A DNA stretch of 64,000 nucleotides from Styela clava. Its lineage: Eukaryota > Chordata > Ascidiacea > Stolidobranchia > Styelidae. A program made the position numbers and the translations under genes. How positions within the stretch are numbered: the first letter of the stretch is position 1; every line of letters starts with the position of its first letter. The stretch covers positions 21,834,974 through 21,898,973 of the forward strand of contig NC_135259.1 in assembly GCF_964204865.1 (NCBI RefSeq), written 5' to 3'. A model generated the notes under the pieces. That model ran no database searches and was not told where the DNA came from. It was given only the letters and a program-made list of their open reading frames with translations. Positions 11,506 to 23,770 of the stretch are shown one piece after another.

Positions 11506-14500
11506 CAATGACATTAAACAACATGATAGGCAACTCTGACGTCACTCCATAAGACTACAGGCAAAACATTGTATTTCATGATACGCTCCAATGCACATAT
11601 TTCTCGTCGCCTTTCGCGTCCGTTTTCCGCTCGCTTTTGCTACTCGGCGTCTTTTTTACGTGTAGTACCTGCCTTTTTGCGCCTGTAACGAAACAAAATA
11701 ATCTCTATATCTAAGAAGTTTTGCTTACTTGGAAAGCTGGAATAACAGGCAAGCTGTAAAGAGCAATTCTGGACATCATAGACGTTTTTTTTTTATCAGA
11801 GAAGATTACAAACGCGATAGCGGAAAGATTTGTGTGGAACATTTTGCAGATAATGACAAAGTTCAAAGTTAGTAATTTTAATGTTTGCGCTTAATCATTG
11901 AAATTTCATTTAAAGAGGGTGTCATACAAAACTGTGCTGCGATACAATTCCATAACACAAAGTTTGCACCTATCGAACTTGCTTTTGTAGGTGAATTTAT
12001 TAGACATATTACATATTCAGTTAATCGTAGGTAACATTGCTGGTACATAATGCATCGTAGATAGGTTTGTTTAAATTTAGGAATTTAGCTCATAGCCCAC
12101 TAATTAATATTATCTTCTATGCAGGAGGTTGCAGGGCTGAATTCAACTTGCAGCCTTACCGATCACCTGACGATGCTCATTTAGTTTGGCTCGAGCAAGT
12201 CTTCTTGAAATGCTTGTGTGAATGGAAACTACCTATATTTTTTGCCTTCCTCCGATTTTAGACAAATTTATTCTGAGGGATTTCGCATATAATTCTCACT
12301 GATTGTTGGCTGTTTATAATTCCTATTGATTGTGAATTCTGATTATAACAATGAGTTGAAAATTTTTTTACCTAATTTACTGGCACCTTTTTCTTGTCAA
12401 TACTCCAAGCTGAGGTAATAAACATGACAATACATTTATGTCATCTGGAAGCAAAATATGCACACAAATTAATAGTTTGGCACATTGAGATAATACATCA
12501 TGACAGAAAATACAAGTTAAAGATATGTATGACTATCACATGGTAATTAAAATTAAAAAAAATTAATAGGGGCTGTGGAGTATGGAAAGTTCAAGACAAA
12601 GAAAAGAACAAATGTTCATAGCTCATGAACTCTCAATTTTGCCTCATTGCTTTGTGAAGGCCAATATATTTCGAGTGGCTGAATTGGTTTACCTTTATGA
12701 TAGCAACGATTTTGTATTTAATATAGCGAGATTATTTCAATTTAATTGAAGTGATATAATTTCCCAAAGCAATGCTTGAATCGTCTAGAATAGATCAGTG
12801 GTGTCAAACTCATGGGTTTTCGAGAGCCGCATTGCATTTTGAAAATTGTAAAAAGAGCCGCAAACAGTTTTTGATAATGTATACTTAAAAGATATTTTTA
12901 AGATAGTTTTAGTTTGTGACATATATTGTGATGCAACTAAACAGTTGGATTAAGTTTTATTATTTTCTTCAATTTCAAATGCAATTACATATTAATATTT
13001 GCATTCCACTATTATTGCAACATTTGCAAGTTACAGTATTTATTATAAAAAATCGTAAAATTCTATGTACAACCATCAAAATCATTTTTGAACAAGCTTT
13101 GAATAAGGAAAGAATAATACATACACTAAAAATAACTTAATCCAAATATATGAACCTAAAATTAACAAAAATACTACAGTATAAACTCAATGTTTTAATA
13201 ATTACATTCGTCCTGGCGTTTGGCATCTTTTTTGTGTCACCAGCATACTAAGGCCAGTCTGAAATGATTTTATAGTACCAACTCTAACTAACGAGGCCAC
13301 ATGATCATGGGTTTATCTGGATCTTTACGAATGTTTAATTAATTCCAGTAATGCAAAAAAGTTACTTTTATCATTTCATGTATAGATCAGTAAAAAAACA
13401 AATGACAGATTTTTTAGACAAGACATTTCGCACTACATTGCGTGGCATAGGATTGCTTGAATTATTATTGATATTGATTTTTAGTAACTAAGTCGTTGTA
13501 TAATTATATTAATATACAAACACATGGAAATTTTCTGTTCGAAGTTGGTCTTCGAATTTGTCATATTGACTGCTGAGCTTATTGTGTTTTTTGATTGTAT
13601 TGATGGAAATATGACAAATTAAACAATGTGCTTCAGAATTTTGTGAAGAGCAGAAATGTTACAACTCCCATTTTCTTCGAAAATGCCACCTTCTTCGTGT
13701 ACTTTGCGTTTAATTTAATTACTCAAGTGTTTTATTCAAGTATTCTTTTGCTAGCTTGATGTGTATTCTTAATTGGGTCAAAATGTGGACAAAAAAAATT
13801 AATATTCCAAAACTACTTTCAGTAAATTGTTTTCTGTGTGAATAATCAATTTCACTTTAGAAGGTTTGAAAAATCTATTACATTTAGATAAAAAAAAAAC
13901 TTCCAAAATACTATTACAATTATTGTTAAGCGTTCGAGGGCCGCACTGGAAGTTCTCTGGGGCCGCGAGTTTGAGATCCCTGGTCTAGATTGAAGTTGTT
14001 CAAAAAATATATGATAGTATTTTATCATGAATGATGATTATACCCCTTCCGGAATTCCTTCTATAGTACTACCAAAAGTTGATGAACCAAATATAACACA
14101 GGTGCAGTGAGGTACCCGTAATCCTCATTTCCAAAGCTGTTTTAAGTATGTCTGGCGTGTTTTGTGCCTTTTTACAAATAAGACCGCTTATGCAATCTTA
14201 CGCTTTGGAATTTTTAGTTATTTTCCTCAAGCCCTGCAGGATGTGGGGGCCATACACAACTCTACCGGAGGGTCAAATGTCTTTGCATGCCTCCATAGGT
14301 TGTTTTTCTATTGCAATTTTCAATTGCATTATATTTCTTGGAATCACACTGTCACTGATATGTCGCCAGACTTCTGATATCTCCCCGTCTGCTATAGTTG
14401 TCCTGTGAATAAATAATAAGAAATTGAGATTAGACGAATAGTTGAAAGTTTTGCTTTATGTCGGCTTAATTTCTTGATTGATATACTTACTATTTCTGCT

Positions 14501-15313
14501 ATTGCCTCTTGTGCTGCAAGAGTCTCACAATGCTTAGACAGGTTTGTCCACAACTTTCACATCTGAAGAAAGAGAGGAGATTTATTAATTTTCGTTAAGA
14601 ATAAATAAAGCAGTCTATATGATTCAGAATGGAAAAGCTAATAAATCCAATAACTCATGTTTTATTTAAAAAATATTTTACTGAATTTTGGAAAATAAAC
14701 CAACTAATAAAAGGGTTTAGTCAGAAAATTACAAGCATTCGTGGCTCCAAATACTTGAGAAATCAGACTATACAATATAGACCGGTATGAGTGAAATGTT
14801 AGGTGAACTTGTTAACACTTTGATTCAATACGCAAATAAAAGTGAATGCGTAATAGTATGTTACAATGAGCAGCAATCAACAATGAGTATATATCCTCAC
14901 TGATTAAAAAAATCTAACTGGAGGTGCATGAACTATTTGAAACCATAAGGAGTAAGTAAATATGTAATTTCGGCAAATGGGCAACTACGTACCGTACTGA
15001 ATTAATAACTTCGTAGTATTTGACAAAGGCTGGCTTTCCCACATGTACTTAACAGTGCGATGCCCGGGTGTGATATACAACAATAGTATTCACCTTACCT
15101 TTTACCGATTTCTTTTTACCCCAACTTTCAAAAATATCATTAAAATCGACAACAACTGTCAAAGCAGGCACGAACACCATTCGTGCTACGCCTTGAAAGC
15201 AGCACACATCCGTTCGTTTTCGTCTCGTCAAGTATGTGCATTGGAGCGTGCTATCGAATACGATCTTCGGACAAAAATGCCGGAGTTGCGCATCATGTTG
15301 TTTAATGTCATTG
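11506..15313 (+). mobile_element. P-like (THAP) TIR element, copy 1
   Basis: Both ends carry inverted repeats starting CAATGACATTAAACAACATG followed by GCAACTC-type sequence; further in, both share GCTCCAATGCACATA. A perfect 7-bp target duplication ATTAAAC flanks the element (11499-11505 and 15314-15320). Near the left end a degenerate reading suggests a THAP zinc finger: Cys-Ser-Thr-Cys at 11661-11672 and Cys-Val-Glu-His-Phe at 11831-11845, in different frames. THAP fingers are found in P-element and THAP9 transposases. Copy 2 lies inverted at 58076-61815. P elements usually make 8-bp duplications, so superfamily placement is tentative. Confidence 0.75.
12796..13982. mobile_element. hAT element nested in P-like copy 1
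   Basis: The ends are CAGTGGTGTCAAACTC and the complement CAGGGATCTCAAACTC, with GAGCCGC/GGGCCGC subterminal motifs. The flanking 8-mers GAATAGAT and GTCTAGAT match at 6 of 8. The same element sits at the same place in copy 2 (59370-60536), so it was present before copy 1 and copy 2 separated. No transposase is visible. Confidence 0.8.
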
Positions 15314-15783
15314 ATTAAACTCTTCGTTCTTTTCATTCTCCCATTCATGAGTGCAAATTTTTAATTAAAAGAATAAAAATTTACTCAAGGCAGTTTTGCT
15401 TTTAATTTATAATTTCCTTTCTCTTGCGCTTGCTAGCTCCACTATCAAATCTTTCACTCGTAATAAATTTGAGGTTCGAAAAATTATGAAATAAGATTAT
15501 TCCTTGATTTAAACGCAGGTTAGCAATACCAAGACGTCTAAAAATAAGATAAGTCGAGAACATTAATCAGTTATTTATTTCAGCAACATATCAACTACCG
15601 ATACTGTTTTTTGCAGAGTAGACTACGGTACTTCAACATGGATAGAAGCTTCCAACAGAATGCGCATAATAATTGCCTTTATTATGATGCAAACGACGTA
15701 ATAAGGGATGTTTACAACGTGGTTGAAACCAGTTGTGTATAGAATTTTCTACTCTGAAAAGCTTGATATATATATACTATAGG

Positions 15784-16252
15784 TAGGGTTACCATATTTT
15801 TGTGACTTCAAATCGGGACGCCTCGAAAGACAACGACCCCTTAGCTGTGATTTTATAATTTCACATTTTCCGACTCTACTACATAGGCCTACATTTAATT
15901 AAAGTTTCCTCGGATGTCGTTATTGACCATGTTGTTATCGTAATTTCATGTGCATATTCTCTGTCAAAATATCGGGTTCAGTTCGAAAAATAGGGAGGAA
16001 TTGACGTTAACGACACCGGTACAAATAATTCGAATTTAGACTAATTAGTATTGGTTTTACATGCGATACGCCTGCCATCAATGGGAATCGGCGGGAAACG
16101 AAAGCATTCGCCTTCAGTAGGTAGGCTAGCGCTGCAAAGAAACAACAGTAACGAGAACATGTTTGTGTACTATGCAGAAAAAACTGGACTATTGACTGAC
16201 TTACGGTATCGGGACGGCGGGACAAAACGAGGCGGGACGTATGGTAAGCCTA
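15784..16252. mobile_element. Non-autonomous hAT element, TAGGGTTACC type (469 bp)
   Basis: Inverted ends TAGGGTTACCAT and TAGGCTTACCAT are flanked by a perfect 8-bp target duplication ACTATAGG (15776-15783 and 16253-16260). CGGGACG motifs lie near both ends. It sits inside the hAT that spans 11423-16373. Open frames across it have no family resemblance. Confidence 0.85.
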
Positions 16253-16381
16253 ACTATAGGTAGGGTTTAAACTTGTCAAGTTTTTAAAAGAATTACAAAT
16301 TTCGAAACCAAACTTCGAGGACCCTTGACGTTGAGGCCCTAGCCTGCCTGGTCTTTTGGTAAATCCGGCCCTGTATAGCAT

Positions 16382-17910
16382 GATATTTTGAATGCTCGTA
16401 TAGGCCGTAGCCTGAATATTTTGCGCCATATAAAAAAATCATTATCCAACGGCTCTTTCTTCTGATTCTGGCATTTGTAATGATGTGAAATTGTAGGAAA
16501 TTTGGCAGACTTTCTTTTGGCTTTATGAATGGATGTTTACAAATGTGTTACTCTTTATAACTTCTATTACGTTAACGACACAATGATTTTCCGTAATAGT
16601 CAAGCGCCAACATATACTTACATTGCAGTAAAACAAACATCAGCACATTTTACCCTCGACTGGTGCAGGTTGTGCACCCCTGCTTTAGGACTGTATGTTG
16701 ACAAACTTCAAATGGCATAAATTACACATTAATGATGACAAAATTGAGTTTTATTTAAAAGCAGCCTTTTTTCGTATTACTGCGGCTGGAGTTTCCTGAT
16801 AGTTCGGCACCGCAGGGACAAAATGTTTGGAAACCGCTGATCTGTTTCACGAGCTTGTCCGTTGCTAGCATGCCCATGTGTAACACGAATAGCTTATTTT
16901 CTAAACTTGCCAATAGATCCGCGGCACACCCGAGAATCTCTCACGACACACTACACTACAGCTTGAGAAACGGCTGCTTTGTTGACTGGCGGAGCGACGA
17001 GTCCATACGCTTATATCAAAGGTAATCATGTTGGGTATATGCTTGCCATCTCACATTTGATTACCCTGTGCGGCTTACAGCTTTCTTCATAACCAAGATC
17101 ATGCATCTGATACAAATGACTGGCTAACTAATCTCATACCTGACACAGACTGGTGACCGGATAACACGCGCGGTTGCGGTTAAGGACAAGAAAACCCAAA
17201 AGAAAAAGAGACAGTACGAGAAACCACAGAGACTAAAAAGAATTGCAAAATCGATGCATTATGTGATAGTATATACTGATCGAGTCAAAACTTACCAAAG
17301 GCATCTGTGGTCCCTTGTAAGAACAGGAGCATGGTGTTGATGACAAATGGCAAAATATAAACTCATGGACTGATATGGTTAATAATGATTTAAACAATAT
17401 AATAAATGAAGCATGACTGGCAGCACTGTTTTACTTTGCTTAGGCTGCGATTATTCTGCCAAAACAATTTTTTCAAATTTCATAAAACTTTTTTAGGGAA
17501 ATTTGCTCGAAGCAAGATCATGTGCATTCACACCAAAATAAAAATTGACCTTGAGCAAAGCTAGGGCGACAGGCAAAACGCCATGAAAGACAGGGAGACA
17601 TCTTCTGTTAACACAATTAGGAAAAAAAGGGGTTCCCATAACTGAAGTTCGTTTTGAAGAGTTTTTCGATAGGAGCACTGAGCGTTAGGTGGGCGGGAGC
17701 CCACACAGCTAATCAAGATTGATGATGGTAAATTTTTTCAGTCGTTAAGTCTGGATAGGTCAGAAGAAACTGTTCATTACAATATTCATGAAATAAGCCT
17801 AGCAAAACAAAATTTTCGCCAAAGGGAAGAGAGTTTGCTGTACAGACGCAAATCAAGTTCATTTTACACTAAATTATAAAAGGACGAAAAGTTGATGAAT
17901 TAAGAATGAG
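16382..17910. other. Gene-free stretch with transposon ends and a SINE piece
   Basis: No gene is recognised. A hAT right end (GGTTGTGCACCCCTG, ending about 16682) and another (GTTTGGAAACCGCTG, ending about 16840) have no visible partners and are probably truncated copies. Positions about 17052-17165 match the SINE family (TTTGATTACCCTGTG ... TGGCTAACTAATCTCATAC ... GACTGGTGACCGG) but lack the promoter half. Confidence 0.45.
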
Positions 17911-18141
17911 CACACACCTTAGTTTGTGAACCAAGATGACACAGGAATGTAGTACGTGTACCCGGTAAGGGTTAGGACATAATTTTATACCAATTGTCCT
18001 TATTTTAGTTCTATTACGAATTCGGGGACTAGCCAAGTGACTCCCGTAGTATTTGTACCTAAAACTATGGCCTTACCCTAACCTGGTACACATACTACGT
18101 TCCGGTGTCCGCCATCTTGGTTCACATACTTTGGGAGTACC
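17911..18141. mobile_element. Palindromic MITE, copy B
   Basis: It has the same inverted arms as copies A and C (GTGAACCAAGATG ... CCTAACCTGGTACACATAC ... CATCTTGGTTCACATACTTT). The left arm is more diverged. No convincing target duplication was found, so the ends are approximate. Confidence 0.65.
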
Positions 18142-18748
18142 AAACTTTATACATGAGCAACAGTAACATTTTGCAACGATGAATTTCCATGACACTTAAG
18201 TAGTTCAGAGCCATGTTCAGATATGATAAACACCTTCTAAAAATTGCAGTTCAAAACTGAAAATACAAAAATCTATAAAAAGTGCAACATAACAAATGGA
18301 ACAACATTCAGCAACAGAAAAAGGGCAAAAACAATAAGAAAAAATGCTGTTATACCAGCCAGCTGGTGAATAATGCTAAGCCAGTGGTGGGCACGGTTTT
18401 TGGACCAGAGACCAACAATTTTGCCAACCTAGTTACATTCTATGAACAATATTTACAGTGTTACAAAAGCAAAAATAAGAAGCCTTGTGCTAGAACTATA
18501 TCTAATCGCAATCTCAACAAATTCTTTAAGCTATTTTTTAGCTAAAACATCATAATTTGGTTTTAAGGCAGCATCAGGTGGGACAGATTGAAATACCCAA
18601 CAAGCCCGATTTGGCTCGCAGGCTGTAGTTTGCCCATGTCAGTGATGTGCCTTCCGCCTAATAGTCAAAGTTTCTATTAAGCACAGGTTAAACTCAAACC
18701 CTATTCCTAACTCCCCACCAAGAGTGTAAATAAAAAAATGATTGACAA
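18142..18748. other. Gene-free stretch, possible decayed hAT
   Basis: No gene is recognised. CAGTGGTGGGCACG near 18380 and TGGCTCGCAGGCTGTAGTTT followed by GCCCATG near 18610-18637 look like the two ends of a short hAT derivative, but no target duplication was found. Confidence 0.35.
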
Positions 18749-18756
18749 GGAAATGA

Positions 18757-18982
18757 GGTGCTCCCAAGTATGCGAACCAAGATGGCGGACATCGGAACGT
18801 AACAGGTTAGAGTTAGGCGATAATTTTTTTCCAATTTTCCTTATTTTAGTCCTATTATCAGTTCGAAGACTAGCCAAAAGCCTTCCGTAGTATTTATATC
18901 TAAAATTATGGCCTAACCCTAACCTAGTACACATATTACATTCCGATGTCCGCCATCTTGGTTCGCATACTTCGGGAGCCCC
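18757..18982. mobile_element. Palindromic MITE, copy C (226 bp)
   Basis: This is the best-preserved member. Ends GGTGCTCCCAAGTATGCG and GGGGCTCCCGAAGTATGCG are flanked by a perfect 8-bp target duplication GGAAATGA (18749-18756 and 18983-18990). The arms read GAACCAAGATGGCGGACATC. The 8-bp duplication and lack of coding sequence define a MITE. It lies about 110 bp past the STK40 stop codon. Confidence 0.85.
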
Positions 18983-19090
18983 GGAAATGATTATGATCAA
19001 CCAAGGAATGATAGCTTCCCCCTTTTTATATCATCAGGGCAACATTTTATTCTGATCGACAAAATAATATTTCTTTTCCCGCTCATTTTA

Positions 19091-22000
19091 TTACGTAGTT
19101 CCTTGCACCCTGACACCAAGTGTTGAATTTACAAGTAACTGTCGATGTAACGCAATCTCATTCTCCGTTAAAGGGCGAGCGTCGTAAGGGCAATGCTGGA
19201 TCGTTGGCAATGTTGATTGATATGTCCTGCGTCCAAAACCTGAAAAAAAAAAATTCAATTTTAATTTTGAAAATTGGTTAAAATCGTCACTTTTAACAAG
19301 AAATGGGTATGGCCACCCAGTGGTTGAAGTTGTAGTTAGACCAGCGATTCTCAACCGCGGCTCTCAACTATACTATACTTTATGTGGCTCTCATTATTTT
19401 CTGAAAATTAATCAGTTTCATTGAACATTGTTTATTGAAAATTAATCAATTCAAAAAATTGGAAGTGCAGTATTTGAATTGATGTCATCGTGACCGCCTT
19501 GTGACAACATTAACTTCTGAGAACAATTTGCTTGAAGCAATATCTGCTTGTCTAAAGCCTTATTAATGCAAAAAAGCCCCATAAAAAGGCAATTGGTCTG
19601 ATGTCATAAACATGAATATAGAACTACTTCAAAATCGAACCTTCATTCCTGTTTTCTGTTGAGTCATTCTCCTCATAACTCAGCATTTTTAGTCTGAATT
19701 CTTCTGTCAATTTGGCTTCTTCATATTTTTCATCTTCTTCATCCTACAGAAAAAAGGGAGGAAAGGAAAGCTTATATAGTGAAACACTTCCTCCTCGTAA
19801 AAAGAAATATTCCCTCCAAACAGAGCTATTGAGTCGGAGATAATTTACAAGCTCGGCGGTGCGGCTCATCGTGTTGAGCAGTAGGAATACGCTCGCCACC
19901 ACACCTCTGATTACCCTGCCCTAGTTTGCAAGGTTCGTATCCCATGTGGATATAGTTATGTGCGAGAGGATTGTTGGACTCCTCGCCGCCGCAAGACGGT
20001 TTACGTAACCTCTGGTCGGTTACAGATTCCTCCACCATAAAGTCCATGCTTTCACAAACAAATAACTGGCCAAATAATCCCATATCTGACATAGACTGGT
20101 AACTGGACGAGAAGACATGGTTGGCCATATGATCAATGAAAAGTTACGAAAGTTCAAAGAATTTTGTTCTCCTTTTTGCACATTTTGTTCAAGTTTCGGC
20201 AGTTTGCGTTAAAGCCCTCGAATTTTACCTGTAATCTTCTTTTTATAATTAAAAAAAAGTTAATTTAACCTACTTTTTTCTGTTTATCATCGTCTTCCGA
20301 CTCCACGTTATCCACGTCGGGAACTACCTGAGCATCAATGGTAGAGTACCGGGCGTCACTCCATGCCCAGGCACATTGTTTTAATGCTACCAACGTTTCG
20401 CTTGCCGTCAATCGCTGAGTGGGGTCAAGGGTCAATAATCCTCGGATAATGTCGTTAATTTGAGAAGTCGTCTGAGGATTGCTGAAACGTGGAGGTTTCA
20501 GTTAAATATTGTATTTAATTCAAGAACACACCAGCATGAAATGTACTTCTGTATAGTCTCGTCTGACAAGTGACAAGCATATCTCACTGATCAATAGTAA
20601 CTATATCCCAATGCGCACATGTCTCCATCAGCACAAAGGCTATGTTAAAAGATTCAATACCGTGAGCTATCGGCCAGACAAGAGGTTGTGGTTCGACATA
20701 TTATACATTATATCAGCCTCTCGCTCTTCTCCTAGGTTAATATAAAAACCCTATTCAACCTTCAATTGTGAGCAAAAAGTTATTCTTTCTGTCACAGCCA
20801 AATTTAAGTACAGACTCTTTTTGGTTACATTTGCCTCCATACACGACATGGACCAGTGACCGAATGTCATAAGACAAAGATGGGTGAATTATGACCCACA
20901 GGCCGGATTCAGCCAATTGAAGTTTTCTACCTGGCCCACTGGTGTGCTGGAAATTATGGGGTGCAACCCACACCTGGGGAAAGGGTGGAGTGTGTTGGAA
21001 TGGGGGCATAGACAATTTTTGACAAGGTGTGAAGAGATATAAATTTCTGATGGAATAACGTCATAATGTCCCGATTGTCACTTTTTATTCCTTATTATTA
21101 TATAAAGTTTTGTCTAGCTGTTGGAAAAATTATTTTAATTCATAGTTTTTCATATTGAGTTTTGTGCCTCTGGCACAGTAACCAAAAAGTGTGCGCGTGT
21201 GCCCGCGCACACAGCTTTCAGAGGCTGCGCACACGCATAGATTTACTGCGCACAGACATATTTCGATGTAATGTAATAATGTGCTCGGTTGCCAGGTTGA
21301 GAAAGTTTGTTGTTGGCCCACTTATTACCCGGTTAGAACGCCAAAATTTCTTCATTGTTTTTTGCACAAATATTAGTCATTTCCAAAAAAGTGCGCACAC
21401 ACCAAATTTTCTGCGGACACATACTACAAAAAATTAGAGGGATCATTGATTGCCTGTAGCTGGCTTACTCATAAAAGTAATTACCCATGCCTGCCATAGG
21501 ACCAGGCCTTCTATCTGCTTTGCTTCCCCCCCTGTTTAATATAAAAATCAAATCTTACCTTGGGATGACAAAATCTGCTTTTTTAATCTTCTTGAACAAC
21601 TTGGGGGGTTCCTGGTCGTAGAATGGGAATTGTCCGTACAACATCATGAACAAAACGACACCTAGTGACCACATATCACTCGGCTTCCCTGCATATGGCT
21701 TGCCTGAAAAAATAAATGAAATATAAGTATAAAACAAGGGGTTCTCAAACAGTGGGGTGCGACCCACACGGGTGGGGGGGTGGAGGGTGTTGGGAGGGAG
21801 GGGGGGGGGCATAGACAATTTTTGACAAAACGTGACGCTAATTAAAAATAAAAATATTTGTTAGATTTGATCTTATCCGCCCTATTTTGTGAATCTTAAC
21901 TGTGAAAGCGATTTACGATGTGTATTATCCTCCCCAAAACCTTTTGTCAGCTAAAAACAACTGTACTAATAAAAATAACAACAAAGTCTGCTTGTTTTCA

Positions 22001-23770
22001 AAACTTTTCATTTCTTGCATTATTTGTACTTTCAACGTGTTTTTCGAATAAAACTGACTTTTGCCTTATAATCTGATATTTGTAGCTTATTGTTGGTTAG
22101 ATATTTTGAGGTGGGTAGCGAAACTCAACCAGTTCTAAAAAGGGGACGCGACTTGAAAAGTTTGAGAACCACTGGTTTAGGTGAACCTGATATTTCCAGC
22201 ATTGTCATTTCACAAGAAGAAAGCAACTCGGAGAACGACAAGCAGGGTAACCGTAGCAACAACAGTCAGGGTAATAACGAACAAGCAGGGTAACCATGGC
22301 AACAACAGTCCAGGGATAAACAATTTATCTTACCACTGAGAACATCTGGGCTGATATAAGCCGGGCTCCCTCGCTGGTCTTTGAGTAGTTCACCATCTGA
22401 CATGAGATGCCGCCCAAGACAAAAATTAGTCAGAATAACTTTGTGAGATTTCCGAAGAAATACCATGTTTCCAAGTTTGAGATCCCTGGTAATATAAAAT
22501 ATGGAACACTGGATTAATACAGAAAAAAACTAATACCATTGATATACATATTGAATCAAACATCTGAAATTATTATTCATAAAAGGGCTTCTCAACTATT
22601 TTCATCAAAGATCAGTCTACAAAACTTAAAAATTACTGGGGTCCAGTCTCCCCAGAAATTTATTTCAACATCCTTATTAAACGCGAACTTTCTCATCGGC
22701 TAATGATTTTGCGAGGAAATGTGATAAACCAGTATTGGTCATCCATCAAGCAGCGAAACCTATGAAAATTCCACTTGCACAAAGTCATACAGCAAGAAAA
22801 AGTAGTAAGTTAGCCAAATAAAATGCTAGTTGACCTTAACTTCGCCGCTGGACAAATTTATGACAAAATCGAACTTACAATCAGGGGGGTGAGGAGTTGA
22901 AATATATAAAAAAAATCCTTACCTGTGAACAACGTTCATTTGATGTAGCGAATGCATAACTTCGACAATAGAGGTAAAAATCCTTATTGTTTCGCGTTCA
23001 CTCAAGCGTTTAACTTTTATGACATGTTGTTGCAGGTTCAAACAATCTATTGTGGACTCGTCAAATTCGTGAGGAGACAAACAATCAAGAATTAGGCAAA
23101 GACGTTCCTGTACTCGGCCAGTTTTGGGGTCAAATGTCATGTCTTTATGGAACCCATGCTCTCTTATTACACCTGGATGATTTTTTAGTAAAGTTAACAA
23201 CGAGTACTCGGAATAAAGTAACATTCGTCCACTTCTATCATCGACTGAATTTCCCCCCATATTCAAAACTTTCGCCATGTAGTACTTGAACGTGTTTTCT
23301 TTGCGAACTAAATATTGTGAAATACTGCGGACCGGGGAGGCACCAAACAGCGGGCCAAAAACATACGGCCCAATTCTGTTTTTGCATGTAAACACACTCG
23401 GGTTCTTTTTAATTTTTAATAAATTTTGTTCTGAAAGTAGGTCATGCTTCATTGGAGTTATTATTTCATCACAAATGTCTTTTTTTGTAGGCTTTAGATC
23501 ATCTTTCCATGCGACTTGCTTTTTAGGCGGGAGAGTTTTTTGTCGTATTGTTTCAGATGAACTTTCACATTTGTCACCAGAAGAGGAAGTCACATGATTA
23601 TTCCGGTTCAGTCGTATTTTGGATTTTTTTAAAATGGACGGGCTGGGGGTGAGAGTTCTTGGGGCTGCAGATATGACTCGAAGAGAGTGTGTCGATTTAT
23701 CAGGAATTGAAGTCTTTGACACGGATGGACTCGCCTCTTCTGATTTAGAATCTAAAAAATGTGAATTCAT
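19091..23770 (-). CDS. STK40: STK40 (SINK-homologous serine/threonine pseudokinase-like)
   Basis: Six coding exons on the minus strand: 23770-22923, 22485-22334, 21703-21559, 20481-20274, 19743-19641 and 19239-19091. They sum to 1605 nt (534 aa plus stop) with GT-AG junctions and matching phases. An in-frame stop precedes the start ATG. The N-terminal 125-130 residues are Ser/Lys-rich and longer than in human STK40 (435 aa). The kinase-like domain starts near GPYVFGPLFG and keeps HRDLKLGN, but the DFG position reads NFC, as in vertebrate STK40. SPAYISPDVLSG, KPSDMWSLGVVLF and LDPTQRL follow. The C-terminal tail keeps VVPD, the COP1-binding motif of this family. Known role: Tribbles-like scaffold that brings substrates to the COP1 ubiquitin ligase and dampens NF-kB/p53 signalling. 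Introns hold a SINE and a hAT MITE. Orthology is near certain; UTRs and non-coding exons are not resolved. Confidence 0.95.
19850..20135 (+). mobile_element. tRNA-derived SINE, copy 2, in STK40 intron
   Basis: It shares CACCACACCTCTGATTACCC, a degraded B-box (AGGTTCGTATCCC), CCACCATAAAGTCCATG and ACATAGACTGGTAACTGGAC with the other copies. It lies antisense in the STK40 intron between exons 4 and 5 (19744-20273). The 3' tail seen in other copies is missing. Confidence 0.6.
21735..22174. mobile_element. Non-autonomous hAT element in STK40 intron 2
   Basis: The left end CAAGGGGTTCTCAAACAGTG and the right end (complement CAGTGGTTCTCAAACTTTTC) are inverted repeats. A G-rich tract (about 21770-21815) lies just inside the left end. 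The flanking 8-mers GTATAAAA and GTTTAGGT agree only partly. A related piece without ends lies at about 20940-21050 in the next intron (shared CATAGACAATTTTTGACAA). Confidence 0.65.

Larger units (their letters stand above)
11423..16373. mobile_element. hAT element hosting nested insertions
   Basis: The inverted ends are CAGGGCCGGATTT and its complement AAATCCGGCCCTG. They are flanked by a perfect 8-bp target duplication TATAGCAT (11415-11422 and 16374-16381). Subtracting the nested THAP-type element (11506-15313) and the TAGGGTTACC MITE (15784-16252), with their target duplications, leaves a body of about 0.66 kb with no visible coding sequence. This is the outermost layer of the nest. Confidence 0.85.

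Noticed and set aside
14148-14408. Two overlapping small frames, repeated on the other strand at 58931-59185
   Set aside because: They recur only because the P-like element is present twice. Both strands are open and no transposase motif is visible, so they are not called as genes.
15049-15348. 99-codon minus-strand frame at the right end of P-like copy 1
   Set aside because: It runs through the terminal inverted repeat into the flank, so it cannot be an element gene.
21160-21440. GCGCACAC-rich stretch as a Z-DNA-forming microsatellite
   Set aside because: The repeats are short and broken by other sequence; nothing beyond local composition supports it.
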